This document shows positions 7,958-13,951 of a DNA stretch of 22,801 nucleotides, one piece after another (the stretch's first letter is position 1; every line of letters starts with the position of its first letter). The DNA comes from DATGQT01 sp033720695. Lineage in GTDB: Bacteria > Bacteroidota > Rhodothermia > Rhodothermales > Rubricoccaceae. Made by a program: the position numbers and the translations under genes. The notes under the pieces were generated by a model that saw only the letters and a program-made list of their open reading frames with translations, was not told the DNA's origin and searched no databases. The DNA lies in contig JAWWCA010000024.1 of assembly GCA_033720695.1 (NCBI GenBank), positions 1-22,801 on the forward strand, given 5' to 3'.

Positions 7958-8814
7958 GGGGTGACCTCGGAGAAGCGGAGGAGGGTGGCGGCGGCGCCAC
8001 CGCCTTCGCTGGCGATGACGAGGGTGCCGTCGGGGAAGAAGGCGAGCGCCTCGGGCTGGACGTAGAGTTGGGCCGGTAGGGCGAGCGCGGCGGCGAGGGT
8101 GCCGTCCGGGTGAAGGACGGCGAGGGCCCGCCGGACGGCCGAGAGCACGTAGACGTCGCCCGTCCGGGGGTGCACGGCGAGGGCAGAGGGCTTGAACGAG
8201 CGGCTGTCGGCGTCGAGGCGGGTGCGGTCGAGGAGGAAGGCGGGGCGCTCCGAGAGCTGCCGGGTCTGCAGCGAGAACGCGTAAATCGCGCGTGCGTCCG
8301 GGAGTTCCGGCCCCGGCTCGTCCTTGCACGCGACCAGGAGGCGGCCGGCCGAGGGGTCGTGGCCGAGCCCCTCGGCGTCGCAGCCGCCCGGCACGGGGGT
8401 TTCGTGGACGACGGCGACGGGGCGGCCCTCCGCCAGGCCCGCGACCTCGTAGAGCGTGCCGTCGCTCTCGAGCACCCACACCGCGTCGCCGACGGCCTCG
8501 ACGCCCTCGTAGTCGCCGCTGTCGGCGAAGGGGACCTCGGCGAGGATGGCGCCGGTCTCGCGGTCGAGGACGTAGAGGAGGCCGTCCTCGTCCTGGACGG
8601 CGAGGAGGCGGTCGTCGCCGAAGGGGGTGAGGCCCGAGACCTCCTGGAGCACGTCCGGGAGCGCGAACGCCGCGTCCGGCTGGTCGAGCCGGTAGGGGAT
8701 GGCCGCGGCGACGGCGTCGAAGGCCTCGTCGGGGGGAGGGGCGTCGGGCGGCGTCTCGTCGCCGGCGCAGGCCGCGAGGACGCCGAGGCACAGGGCGAGG
8801 AGGGGCCGGGTCAT
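7954..8814 (-). CDS. SdiA-regulated-domain lipoprotein (beta-propeller)
   Basis: A 286-residue lipoprotein with signal MTRPLLALCLGVLAAC and lipobox LAAC (Cys16). The mature part matches the SdiA-regulated family (PF06977): EVSGLTPFGDDRLLAVQDE, LLYVLDRETGAIL, the diagnostic DSGDYEGVEAV, CDAEGLGHDP, FKPSALAVHPRTGDVYVLSA and QPEALAFFPDGTLVIASEG. These repeated blades indicate a six- or seven-bladed propeller in the periplasm or on the outer membrane; no enzymatic activity is assigned to the family. The stop overlaps the start of the phosphoesterase-barrel gene (ATGA, 7954-7957), so the two are probably translationally coupled and may work together at the cell surface. I chose ATG 8814 over the in-frame start at 8850 because it places the lipobox correctly, and because a promoter-like -7 box lies at 8820-8827, which would put the 5' end of the transcript at or near this ATG. 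Confidence 0.9.
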   Translation of the reverse strand: MTRPLLALCLGVLAACAGDETPPDAPPPDEAFDAVAAAIPYRLDQPDAAFALPDVLQEVSGLTPFGDDRLLAVQDEDGLLYVLDRETGAILAEVPFADSGDYEGVEAVGDAVWVLESDGTLYEVAGLAEGRPVAVVHETPVPGGCDAEGLGHDPSAGRLLVACKDEPGPELPDARAIYAFSLQTRQLSERPAFLLDRTRLDADSRSFKPSALAVHPRTGDVYVLSAVRRALAVLHPDGTLAAALALPAQLYVQPEALAFFPDGTLVIASEGGGAAATLLRFSEVTP

Positions 8815-8819
8815 GGGCC

Positions 8820-8850
8820 GGAAGGTCGGCAACGGCCGCGAAATCAGCAA
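8820..8850 (-). promoter_or_regulatory. Probable promoter of the lipoprotein/barrel operon
   Basis: On the minus strand a TTG (8848-8850) is followed after 20 bases by GACCTTCC (8820-8827), close to the Bacteroidota -33/-7 pattern (TTG, about 20 bases, TAnnTTTG) and to the other -7 boxes in this window. The box ends only 5 bases before the chosen ATG, so the transcript would be leaderless or nearly so. It lies just after the tRNA terminator, where a promoter for the downstream operon is expected. The first base is G rather than T, so the match is imperfect. Confidence 0.45.
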
Positions 8851-8927
8851 GCGGACGCGCCAGCCGCCCCGCAGGCCTCGGAGGGCCGTCCTCAGCGCCC
8901 TCCGGAGCGTCCTCGATCCGGGCCAGC

Positions 8928-8956
8928 AAAAAAGCCACCCGTTCAGGCGGGTGGCT
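8928..8956 (-). terminator. Rho-independent terminator of tRNA-Gln
   Basis: On the minus strand, AGCCACCCG pairs perfectly with CGGGTGGCT (9 bp, arms 8948-8956 and 8933-8941) around a short 6-base loop, followed at once by a run of T (A run 8928-8933 on the plus strand). It starts 8 bases after the 3' end of tRNA-Gln, exactly where its transcript should end, and it separates the tRNA from the downstream protein operon. Confidence 0.93.
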
Positions 8957-8963
8957 CCAGGGC

Positions 8964-9035
8964 TGCCCGGGAAGGACTCGAACCTTCAACCCCCACATCC
9001 AGAGTGTGGTGCTCTGCCAATTGAGCTACCGGGCA
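8964..9035 (-). tRNA. tRNA-Gln, anticodon CTG
   Basis: Read on the minus strand, the 72 bases fold as a complete cloverleaf: acceptor stem TGCCCGG/CCGGGCA, D stem GCTC/GAGC with loop AATTGGCA, anticodon stem CCACA/TGTGG with loop CTCTGGA (anticodon CTG, reading CAG glutamine codons), variable loop GGGTT, and T stem GAAGG/CCTTC with loop TTCGAGT. The 3' CCA is not encoded. CAG is the expected main glutamine codon in so GC-rich a genome. The gene has its own upstream promoter and downstream terminator and looks monocistronic. Confidence 0.97.
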
Positions 9036-9062
9036 AGGGGCGCAGCGCGCGCGCACTCAAGA

Positions 9063-9096
9063 CCAAAAGCTACGGGCTCGGGCGAGGTGGGGTCAA
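9063..9096 (-). promoter_or_regulatory. Promoter of tRNA-Gln (TTGAC / TAGCTTTTGG)
   Basis: On the minus strand TTGAC (9092-9096) and TAGCTTTTGG (9063-9072) are arranged with 21 bases between TTG and the TAG, an excellent match to the Bacteroidota -33 (TTG) / -7 (TAnnTTTG) promoter. The predicted start is about 20 bases before the mature tRNA. The -33 element overlaps the TGA stop codon of the upstream acyltransferase gene. This is the clearest promoter in the window and anchors the weaker matches elsewhere. Confidence 0.8.
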
Positions 9097-9905
9097 CCGG
9101 CCGGGCGGTCCTGGGCCGCGGCCACCGTGCTCTTTGTCGCATCTTCGCCGGCCCCCCGCAGTCCGTCCACGGCCTCGGGCGCGACGCCGCGCCAGGCGGC
9201 GATCTGGGCGACGATCCCCTGCCGCACCCGCTCGCGGAGGGCGGGGGCGTCGTCGACGCCCAGGCCGGTGGTGGGGACGGGGTCGAAGACGTGGAGCCGC
9301 ACGTCGGCGGAGCCGAAGCGCCAGCCGTGCTTGGGAAGGGCGTCGGCCGTCCCGTCGAGGGCGAGGGGGAGGACGGGGACGCCGGCCTCGATGGCGAGGC
9401 GGAAGGCGCCGTCCTGGAACCGCCGCACGCGGCCGTCCTTCGAGCGCGTCCCCTCAGGCATGAACATGACCGAGCAGCGCGCGGCGAGGGTCTCGGCGGC
9501 GCGCAGGACGACGGCGGCACGGCTCCTCGCGTCGCCGCGGTCCACGGGGATGTCGTCCGCGAGCCAGAGCAGCCATCCCACGACCGGGAGCCGGAAGAGG
9601 CTGCTTTTCGCCACCCACTTCATGTCCCACGGCAGCGTCGAGATCACCGGGATGTCGGCGTTCGACTGGTGGTTGCAGACGACGACGTAGGGGTTGCGGG
9701 GGTCGGCCAGCCGCGTGCCCGTTTGCGTGATCCGCCACGCCGGGTTCACCTTCGTCATGAGGTTGCCGAGCGTGCGGAAGAGGCGGCCGGTGGCGTAGTG
9801 CGCCGGGTCGCGGTCGAGCAGGCGGACGACCGCCATGAGGGGGAGCCACACGAGGATGAGCCCGACGATGGCGGCCCAGGTGAGAGCGGAGCGAAGCGCG
9901 TTCAT
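9093..9905 (-). CDS. 1-acyl-sn-glycerol-3-phosphate acyltransferase (PlsC family)
   Basis: A 270-residue PlsC-type acyltransferase, which would transfer a fatty acyl group to lysophosphatidic acid at the inner membrane to make phosphatidic acid. An N-terminal hydrophobic segment (about residues 8-30) anchors it. The catalytic HX4D motif is NHQSNAD (His79, Asp84). The substrate-binding block FMPEGTRS (148-155) and a following block GVPVLPLALDG are also typical. The C-terminal 30 residues are Ala/Asp-rich and probably disordered. The family also includes acyltransferases acting on other lipids, so the exact acceptor is inferred. The start MNALRSALTW is preceded 4 bases upstream by a -7-like box. 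Its stop codon lies inside the tRNA-Gln promoter. A divergent gene starts 80 bases away on the other strand. Confidence 0.92.
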   Translation of the reverse strand: MNALRSALTWAAIVGLILVWLPLMAVVRLLDRDPAHYATGRLFRTLGNLMTKVNPAWRITQTGTRLADPRNPYVVVCNHQSNADIPVISTLPWDMKWVAKSSLFRLPVVGWLLWLADDIPVDRGDARSRAAVVLRAAETLAARCSVMFMPEGTRSKDGRVRRFQDGAFRLAIEAGVPVLPLALDGTADALPKHGWRFGSADVRLHVFDPVPTTGLGVDDAPALRERVRQGIVAQIAAWRGVAPEAVDGLRGAGEDATKSTVAAAQDRPAG

Positions 9906-9909
9906 GCGG

Positions 9910-9939
9910 CGAAGCTACGGCCGCGCCGGGCGCCCGGAA
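9910..9939 (-). promoter_or_regulatory. Probable promoter of the acyltransferase gene
   Basis: On the minus strand TAGCTTCG (9910-9917) shares its core TAGCTT with the tRNA-Gln -7 box. TTCC (9936-9939) lies at roughly the -33 position, 18-19 bases upstream, although it is not the canonical TTG. The box ends 4 bases before the ATG at 9905, so a transcript would be leaderless or nearly so. Confidence 0.5.
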
Positions 9940-9985
9940 CGGTGCCGCCGCCTGCGCGATACCACCGCCGCCGCGATTTCGCACG

Positions 9986-10639
9986 ATGGACATCCTGAAG
10001 TACTTCTACGAGGAGCCCGCCGCGCTCTACCCGTCGGCGCCGGAGGCCGTCGGGGACGGCGGCCTCCGGCCGCTCGACGCCCTCCTCGGCGGCGCCCGCC
10101 TCCACCGCGGCTACCTCGCCGGCACCCGCCTGCCCGACAGCCCCGAGGCCCCGCTCCGCATCGGGGCGACTGCGCTCGATGCGCCCCGGATCTGGAGCCT
10201 CCCGCTCGCCTCCCTCTTCGAGGGCTTCGTCTGGACTCGCCTCGGCGCCGACGGGGCGGTCGGTACGCCCGCCGAGGACGCCGTCGAGGCCGCCCTCCGC
10301 GCGCCCGCCGGCACGGCGGCCCTGGCCGTGGCTCCTGCGCCGATCGCGGCGGCGCGGCTCCAGCCCGCGGTCGAGGGCCCGCGACGGGAGGCCGTCGCCT
10401 CGTTCCTGGAGGGGGAGGCCCACGCCCTTTTCTTCCCCGAGCCGGCGCACGACGGGTTCGACTGGAGCCTCTTCAGCGTGGCCCCGCTCCGTGACCGCTT
10501 CGTGGCGGCGCTCCGGGCGCACCCGGCCCCCGGGGCGCGGCGGCTCGTCCTCCCCTATCAACGGGCGCGCGGCGAGCATCGGTTCTACTTCGAGCAGTGG
10601 CAGCTCGACCCCCTGCCACCCTTCGTCGAGGAGGTATGA
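9986..10639 (+). CDS. Protein of unknown function, translationally coupled to ribD
   Basis: A 217-residue soluble protein that I do not recognise. It has no signal peptide or membrane helix. The N-terminus MDILKYFYEEPAALYP and the C-terminus (LVLPYQRARGEHRFYFEQWQ) look the most constrained; the middle is Ala- and Leu-rich and contains an FWDS-like aromatic stretch, HDGFDWSLFSVAPLRDRF. Its TGA stop overlaps the ATG of ribD (ATGA, 10636-10639), which indicates translational coupling and suggests a role connected to riboflavin or flavin supply, but that is inference from position only. The codon pattern is the normal strong third-position GC of neighbouring genes. The start ATG at 9986 is the first in frame after the divergent acyltransferase gene; a TACC sequence about 30 bases upstream could be part of a -7 box. 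Confidence 0.75.
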   Translation: MDILKYFYEEPAALYPSAPEAVGDGGLRPLDALLGGARLHRGYLAGTRLPDSPEAPLRIGATALDAPRIWSLPLASLFEGFVWTRLGADGAVGTPAEDAVEAALRAPAGTAALAVAPAPIAAARLQPAVEGPRREAVASFLEGEAHALFFPEPAHDGFDWSLFSVAPLRDRFVAALRAHPAPGARRLVLPYQRARGEHRFYFEQWQLDPLPPFVEEV

Positions 10640-11793
10640 CGGAGCACGAGCGATGGATGCAGCGGTGCCTCGACCTCGCCACGCGCGGGGCCGGCCACGT
10701 GAGCCCGAACCCGCTCGTCGGGGCCGTCCTCGTGAGCCCCGACGGAGAGGTACTCGGCGAGGGCTTCCACGCACGCTGGGGCACGCCACACGCCGAGGTC
10801 GCGGCCGTCCGTGACGCCGAGGCCCGGGGGCACGGCGACCGGCTCCGAGAGGCGACGCTCTACGTCAACCTCGAGCCGTGCAGCCACCACGGCAAGACGC
10901 CGCCGTGCGCTGATCTCCTCCTGGAGCGGGGAGTCCCCCGCGTCGTCGTCGCGCACGAGGATCCGTTCCCGGAGGTCGCAGGGCGCGGGCTGCGGCGGCT
11001 TCGGGAGGCCGGCGTGGACGTGACCGTGGGGCCTCTCGCTGCTGCGGCGAGGCGGCTCAACGAGGCGTTCCTCCGGCACGTCGCGACGGGCCGGCCGCTC
11101 GTCACGCTCAAGTGGGCCCAGACCCTCGACGGGCAGGTGGCGACGGCCTCGGGCGACAGCCGCTGGGTGTCGTCGGAGCGGAGCCGGGCGCTCGTCCACC
11201 GCTGGCGCGCCGAGGCTGACGCCGTCCTCGTCGGCGCCGGGACGGCACGGGCGGACGACCCGCGGCTCACCGTCCGCCACGTCGACGGTCGCCAGCCGCT
11301 CCGCGTCGTGCTGGACCGGACGGGCACGCTCCCCCCGTCGCTGCAGGTGTTCACGGACGCGCACGCGGGCCGCACCGTCGCCGTCGTGGGCGAGGGCGCC
11401 CGGCCCGGGTACGCCGGCGCGGTCGAGGCCGCCGGCGGGGCTCTCCTCCGCGCCCCGGTCCGGCAGGGGCACCTCGACCTCGGCGCGGTCCTCGACCGGC
11501 TCGGGGCCGGCGAGGGGCTGCCCGATGGCGCACGCCCCGTGCAATCGGTCCTCGCCGAGACCGGTCCGGGGCTGGCGACGGCGCTCCTCCGGCAGGACCT
11601 CGCCGACCGCCTCTTCGTGTTCATCGCCCCGAAGGTGATCGGGCGGGGCACGCCGGCCGTGGAGAGCCTGGGCGCTGAGCGGATGGCCGCGGCGAGGATG
11701 TGTACGGAGGCAACGTGGGAGCCGCTCGACCCCGATGTGCTCTTCCGGGGCTGGTTGCGACCGCCACCCAACCCGTTAGGACCCCTCACTTGA
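10636..11793 (+). CDS. ribD: Bifunctional riboflavin biosynthesis protein RibD (deaminase/reductase)
   Basis: A 385-residue RibD, which deaminates 2,5-diamino-6-ribosylamino-pyrimidinone 5'-phosphate and then reduces the ribosyl group with NADPH, the second and third steps of riboflavin synthesis. The N-terminal deaminase domain (about 1-145) has the zinc site HAE (52-54) and PCSHHGKTPPC (81-91), after the family opening SPNPLVGAVLV. The C-terminal reductase domain (about 150-385) begins at RPLVTLKWAQTLDGQVA and includes SSERSRALVHRWRAEADAVLVG and ETGPGLATALL. The length is normal for a fused RibD. The ATG at 10636 is chosen because it overlaps the stop of the upstream gene and sits directly before the conserved EHERWMQRCLDLA; an in-frame start at 10597 would add 13 unconserved residues. 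ribE is on the same strand 6.5 kb away, so the pathway genes are split. No FMN riboswitch is visible upstream. Confidence 0.96.
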   Translation: MTEHERWMQRCLDLATRGAGHVSPNPLVGAVLVSPDGEVLGEGFHARWGTPHAEVAAVRDAEARGHGDRLREATLYVNLEPCSHHGKTPPCADLLLERGVPRVVVAHEDPFPEVAGRGLRRLREAGVDVTVGPLAAAARRLNEAFLRHVATGRPLVTLKWAQTLDGQVATASGDSRWVSSERSRALVHRWRAEADAVLVGAGTARADDPRLTVRHVDGRQPLRVVLDRTGTLPPSLQVFTDAHAGRTVAVVGEGARPGYAGAVEAAGGALLRAPVRQGHLDLGAVLDRLGAGEGLPDGARPVQSVLAETGPGLATALLRQDLADRLFVFIAPKVIGRGTPAVESLGAERMAAARMCTEATWEPLDPDVLFRGWLRPPPNPLGPLT

Positions 11794-11821
11794 AGGACTT
11801 CTTCATTGCCTGCACATTATC

Positions 11822-11849
11822 ATCCACCGCCTGTGCACAGGCGGTGGAT
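11822..11849. repeat. 28-bp perfect palindrome between convergent ribD and carbonic anhydrase genes
   Basis: The arm ATCCACCGCCTGTG (11822-11835) is followed immediately by its exact reverse complement (11836-11849), with no spacer. It sits in the 71 bases between the ends of ribD (plus) and the carbonic anhydrase gene (minus). As RNA it would form a strong hairpin in both directions and may act as a bidirectional terminator, although no T run follows on either side. As DNA it could instead bind a dimeric protein; its centre is TGTGCACA. Confidence 0.85.
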
Positions 11850-11864
11850 AACTCCGGCTGACTC

Positions 11865-12512
11865 TCAGGGCGCTGCCGGAGGCGCCACGGCGGCTGCGTA
11901 CTGGCGCTCGAACTCCTCGGCCGAGGAGGAGGTGACGTCGAGGTCGCGGAGGTGGCCGTCGCCGAGGTCGTAGATCCAGCCGTGGACGGCGAGGGACTGC
12001 CCGGCCGCCCAGGCCTCCTGCACGATCGCAGTCTCGGCGACGTGGCCAACCTGCTCGATCACGTTGAGCTCGCAGAGGCGGCGGAAGCGGGCGACGTCGT
12101 CGAGGGCGTCGAGCTGGTCCCGGTGCTCCCAGCGGACGTTCTTGACGTGGAGGAGCCAGCTGTCGATGAGGCCGAGGCGGGCCCCGTCGAGGACGGCGCG
12201 GACGCCGCCGCAGCCGTAGTGCCCGCACACCACCACGTGCTCCACCTTCAACATCTCGACGGCGTACTGGAGGACGGCGAGCGCGTTGAGGTCGGAGGGG
12301 GCGAGGACGTTGGCGACGTTGCGGTGGACGAACACCTCGCCCGGCATCAGCCCCGTGATCTGGTTGGCCGGCACGCGGCTGTCGGCGCAGCCGATCCACA
12401 GCACCGAGGGGGCCTGCTCCTCCGCGAGGGCCGTGAAGAAGCCGGGGTGATCCCGCTCGACGCCCTCGGCCCAGCGGTGGTTGTTCTCGAAGAAGTGGGG
12501 GAGGAGGCGCAT
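11865..12512 (-). CDS. can: Beta-class carbonic anhydrase, cytosolic
   Basis: A 215-residue beta-carbonic anhydrase interconverting CO2 and bicarbonate in the cytoplasm. The zinc ligands are in CADSRVP (Cys42, with the Asp44-Arg46 dyad) and CGHYGCGGV (His98, Cys101). The length and the opening LLPHFFENNHRWAEGV match the Can-type clade (beta-CA of E. coli). It has no signal peptide. It is the last gene of a four-gene run with the SbtB-like PII protein 21 bases upstream, then SbtA, then an exported carbonic anhydrase. A cytosolic carbonic anhydrase beside a bicarbonate importer fits balancing of imported bicarbonate against CO2 for biosynthetic carboxylations; in carboxysome-bearing cells such an enzyme would short-circuit CO2 concentration, which argues for an anaplerotic rather than an autotrophic role here. 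Confidence 0.95.
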   Translation of the reverse strand: MRLLPHFFENNHRWAEGVERDHPGFFTALAEEQAPSVLWIGCADSRVPANQITGLMPGEVFVHRNVANVLAPSDLNALAVLQYAVEMLKVEHVVVCGHYGCGGVRAVLDGARLGLIDSWLLHVKNVRWEHRDQLDALDDVARFRRLCELNVIEQVGHVAETAIVQEAWAAGQSLAVHGWIYDLGDGHLRDLDVTSSSAEEFERQYAAAVAPPAAP

Positions 12513-12533
12513 GGCGGCCCGGGGTCGTGATCG

Positions 12534-12851
12534 TCAGGCGTCCCGCCCGGAGCCGTACTTCGCGGGGCGCACCACCTTCACCTCCTGCACGTAGACGATC
12601 ACCGAGTAGTGCTGGAAGTAGGTCTCGGCCACGTGCTCGACGATCCGCTCGGCCACCTCCAGGGGGACGATCACCTCCAGCTTGACGCTGGGACCGTCGA
12701 TGGCGTTGTGCTTGACGCCGCGCGTGCCCTTGCCGTGGACCTCGGTCAGCGTGTAGCCCGTCGCGCCGAGGTCGAGCACGGCCTCCACGAGGCGGCCGCG
12801 CAGGAGGCGCTCGGCGACGAGCGTGACGAGACGGAGGGGAACGATGTCCAC
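12534..12851 (-). CDS. sbtB: PII-like signalling protein, SbtB type
   Basis: A 105-residue PII-superfamily protein. The ferredoxin-like fold pattern is present: a first strand PLRLVTLVAERLL, then GATGYTLTEVHGKGTRGV, then VKLEVIVPLEVAERIVEHVAETYFQHYSVIVYVQEV. The GYT...GKGTR block and the AERIVEHVAETYF block align well with cyanobacterial SbtB, the trimeric PII-like partner that binds cyclic AMP and adenine nucleotides and inhibits the bicarbonate permease SbtA. It lies 24 bases after the SbtA gene, as in known sbtAB pairs. The C-terminus is VRPAKYGSGRDA, so the redox-sensing CGPEGC loop of some cyanobacterial SbtBs is missing. It also lacks the tyrosine-bearing T-loop of classical GlnB/GlnK. 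The start is a GTG (12849-12851). Partner and role are inferred from context and family. Confidence 0.85.
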   Translation of the reverse strand: MDIVPLRLVTLVAERLLRGRLVEAVLDLGATGYTLTEVHGKGTRGVKHNAIDGPSVKLEVIVPLEVAERIVEHVAETYFQHYSVIVYVQEVKVVRPAKYGSGRDA

Positions 12852-12875
12852 GCGCAGGAGGTGTCGGGCGGCGCG

Positions 12876-13868
12876 CTAGGCGAGCCAGTCGGCCGCGGCG
12901 AAGAAGAGGGGGATGCCGAGGGTGAGGTTGAACGGGAAAGTAATGGCGAGGGCGGCCGTGAGGTAGAGGGTCGGGCTCGCCTCCGGGAGCGCGATGCGCA
13001 CGGCCGCCGGCGCGGCGATGTACGACGCGCTCGCCACCATCGCGCCGAGCACGGCCGCGCCGCTCGGCGAGAGCCCGGCGACGCCGCCCAGCCACACGCC
13101 CAGGAGCCCGTGCACGATGGGCGCGACGATGCCGAACCCGATCAGCCGGACGCCCACCGTGCGGAGGTCGCCCAGCCGCCGCGCCGTCACCAGCCCCATC
13201 TCGAGGAGGAACAGCACGAGCGCGCCCTGGAAGCCGCCCACGAAGAACGGCTCCACCTTCGCGAAGCCCTCCTCGCCCGCCAGCAGGCCGATCACGAGCC
13301 CGCCCAGGAGGAGCACCACGCTCCGGCCCGAGAGCACCTCGTGGAGCGCGGCCTGCCACGAGCCTGCGCGCGGCTCGTCCGCCTCAGCGGCCTTCCCCGC
13401 CACGCCGCGCATGTAGGCCAGCATCAGCGCCACGATGATGGCGGGCACCTCCAGGAGCGCCACCAGCGCGGGCATGTACCCCTCGGCCGTCCGCCCGGTC
13501 AGCTCGGCCACCTGCAGCGCCGCGATGAACGTGACGGCCGAGACCGAGCCGTAGTGCGCGCTCAGCGCCGCGGCGTTGACGCGGTCGAAGCCGAGCGGCC
13601 GCCGCAGCACGGCGTACGACGTGAGCGGGGTCACGACGCCCAGCGCCAGCGTCGCGAGGGCCGGGCCAAGGAACGCGGCCACGGGCGTGACCGAGAGCGC
13701 GACGCCGCCCTTGAGCCCGATCGCGAGGAGGAGGTAGATCGCCAGGGCCTGGTAGAGGCCGTCCGGGAACTCGAGGTCGCTCTTGACGAGCCGCGCGAGG
13801 ATGCCCAGCGCGAACGCCAGGACGATGGGGGAGAGGAGGTTGGCGGCGAGGATGTCGAGCGAGCCCAT
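12876..13868 (-). CDS. sbtA: Sodium-dependent bicarbonate permease, SbtA family
   Basis: A 330-residue integral membrane protein of the SbtA family (PF05982), which imports bicarbonate with sodium. It opens with SPIVLAFALGILARLVKSDL and the conserved FPDGLYQALAIYLLLAIGLKGG, followed by LSAHYGSVSAVTFIAAL and, in the second half, a matching inverted-repeat-like unit with FPFNLTLGIPLFFAAADWL near the C-terminus. About ten hydrophobic segments can be traced, with a hydrophilic break (AGKAAEADEPRAGSWQ) in the middle, as in SbtA. The Ser-rich signature (HYGSVSAV) is where bicarbonate and sodium bind in SbtA structures. The SbtB-like gene follows 24 bases later. An exported carbonic anhydrase gene precedes it by 83 bases, with a GC-rich hairpin between them. 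No Rubisco or carboxysome gene is nearby. Confidence 0.93.
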   Translation of the reverse strand: MGSLDILAANLLSPIVLAFALGILARLVKSDLEFPDGLYQALAIYLLLAIGLKGGVALSVTPVAAFLGPALATLALGVVTPLTSYAVLRRPLGFDRVNAAALSAHYGSVSAVTFIAALQVAELTGRTAEGYMPALVALLEVPAIIVALMLAYMRGVAGKAAEADEPRAGSWQAALHEVLSGRSVVLLLGGLVIGLLAGEEGFAKVEPFFVGGFQGALVLFLLEMGLVTARRLGDLRTVGVRLIGFGIVAPIVHGLLGVWLGGVAGLSPSGAAVLGAMVASASYIAAPAAVRIALPEASPTLYLTAALAITFPFNLTLGIPLFFAAADWLA

Positions 13869-13897
13869 CGCGAGGGGACGTGCGGCCGTTCACGAGA

Positions 13898-13928
13898 CGG
13901 GGCCGGGCACGCCGTGCGCCCGGCCCCG
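13898..13928 (-). promoter_or_regulatory. GC-rich hairpin between exported carbonic anhydrase and sbtA
   Basis: An 11-bp perfect stem (13898-13908 with 13918-13928) closes a 9-base loop in the 83-base gap. No T run follows on the minus strand, so it is not a textbook intrinsic terminator. It could lower read-through from the carbonic anhydrase gene, stabilise its mRNA, or mark processing between the two cistrons. Confidence 0.5.
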
Positions 13929-13951
13929 ATTCGCTCGGTGGCGGTGGCGGG

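Noticed and set aside
7958..8998. The 5' part of the long open frame that continues upstream of the phosphoesterase-barrel gene
   Set aside because: It runs through the lipoprotein gene, terminator and tRNA-Gln, and its translation is Arg/Pro-rich shadow sequence. The true start is fixed by the lipobox at 7957.
11817..11851. DnaA-box-like TTATC and GGATAA bases flanking the 28-bp palindrome, as a possible replication origin
   Set aside because: Only near-matches at the palindrome's edges, no cluster of boxes, no AT-rich unwinding region and no dnaA/dnaN nearby.
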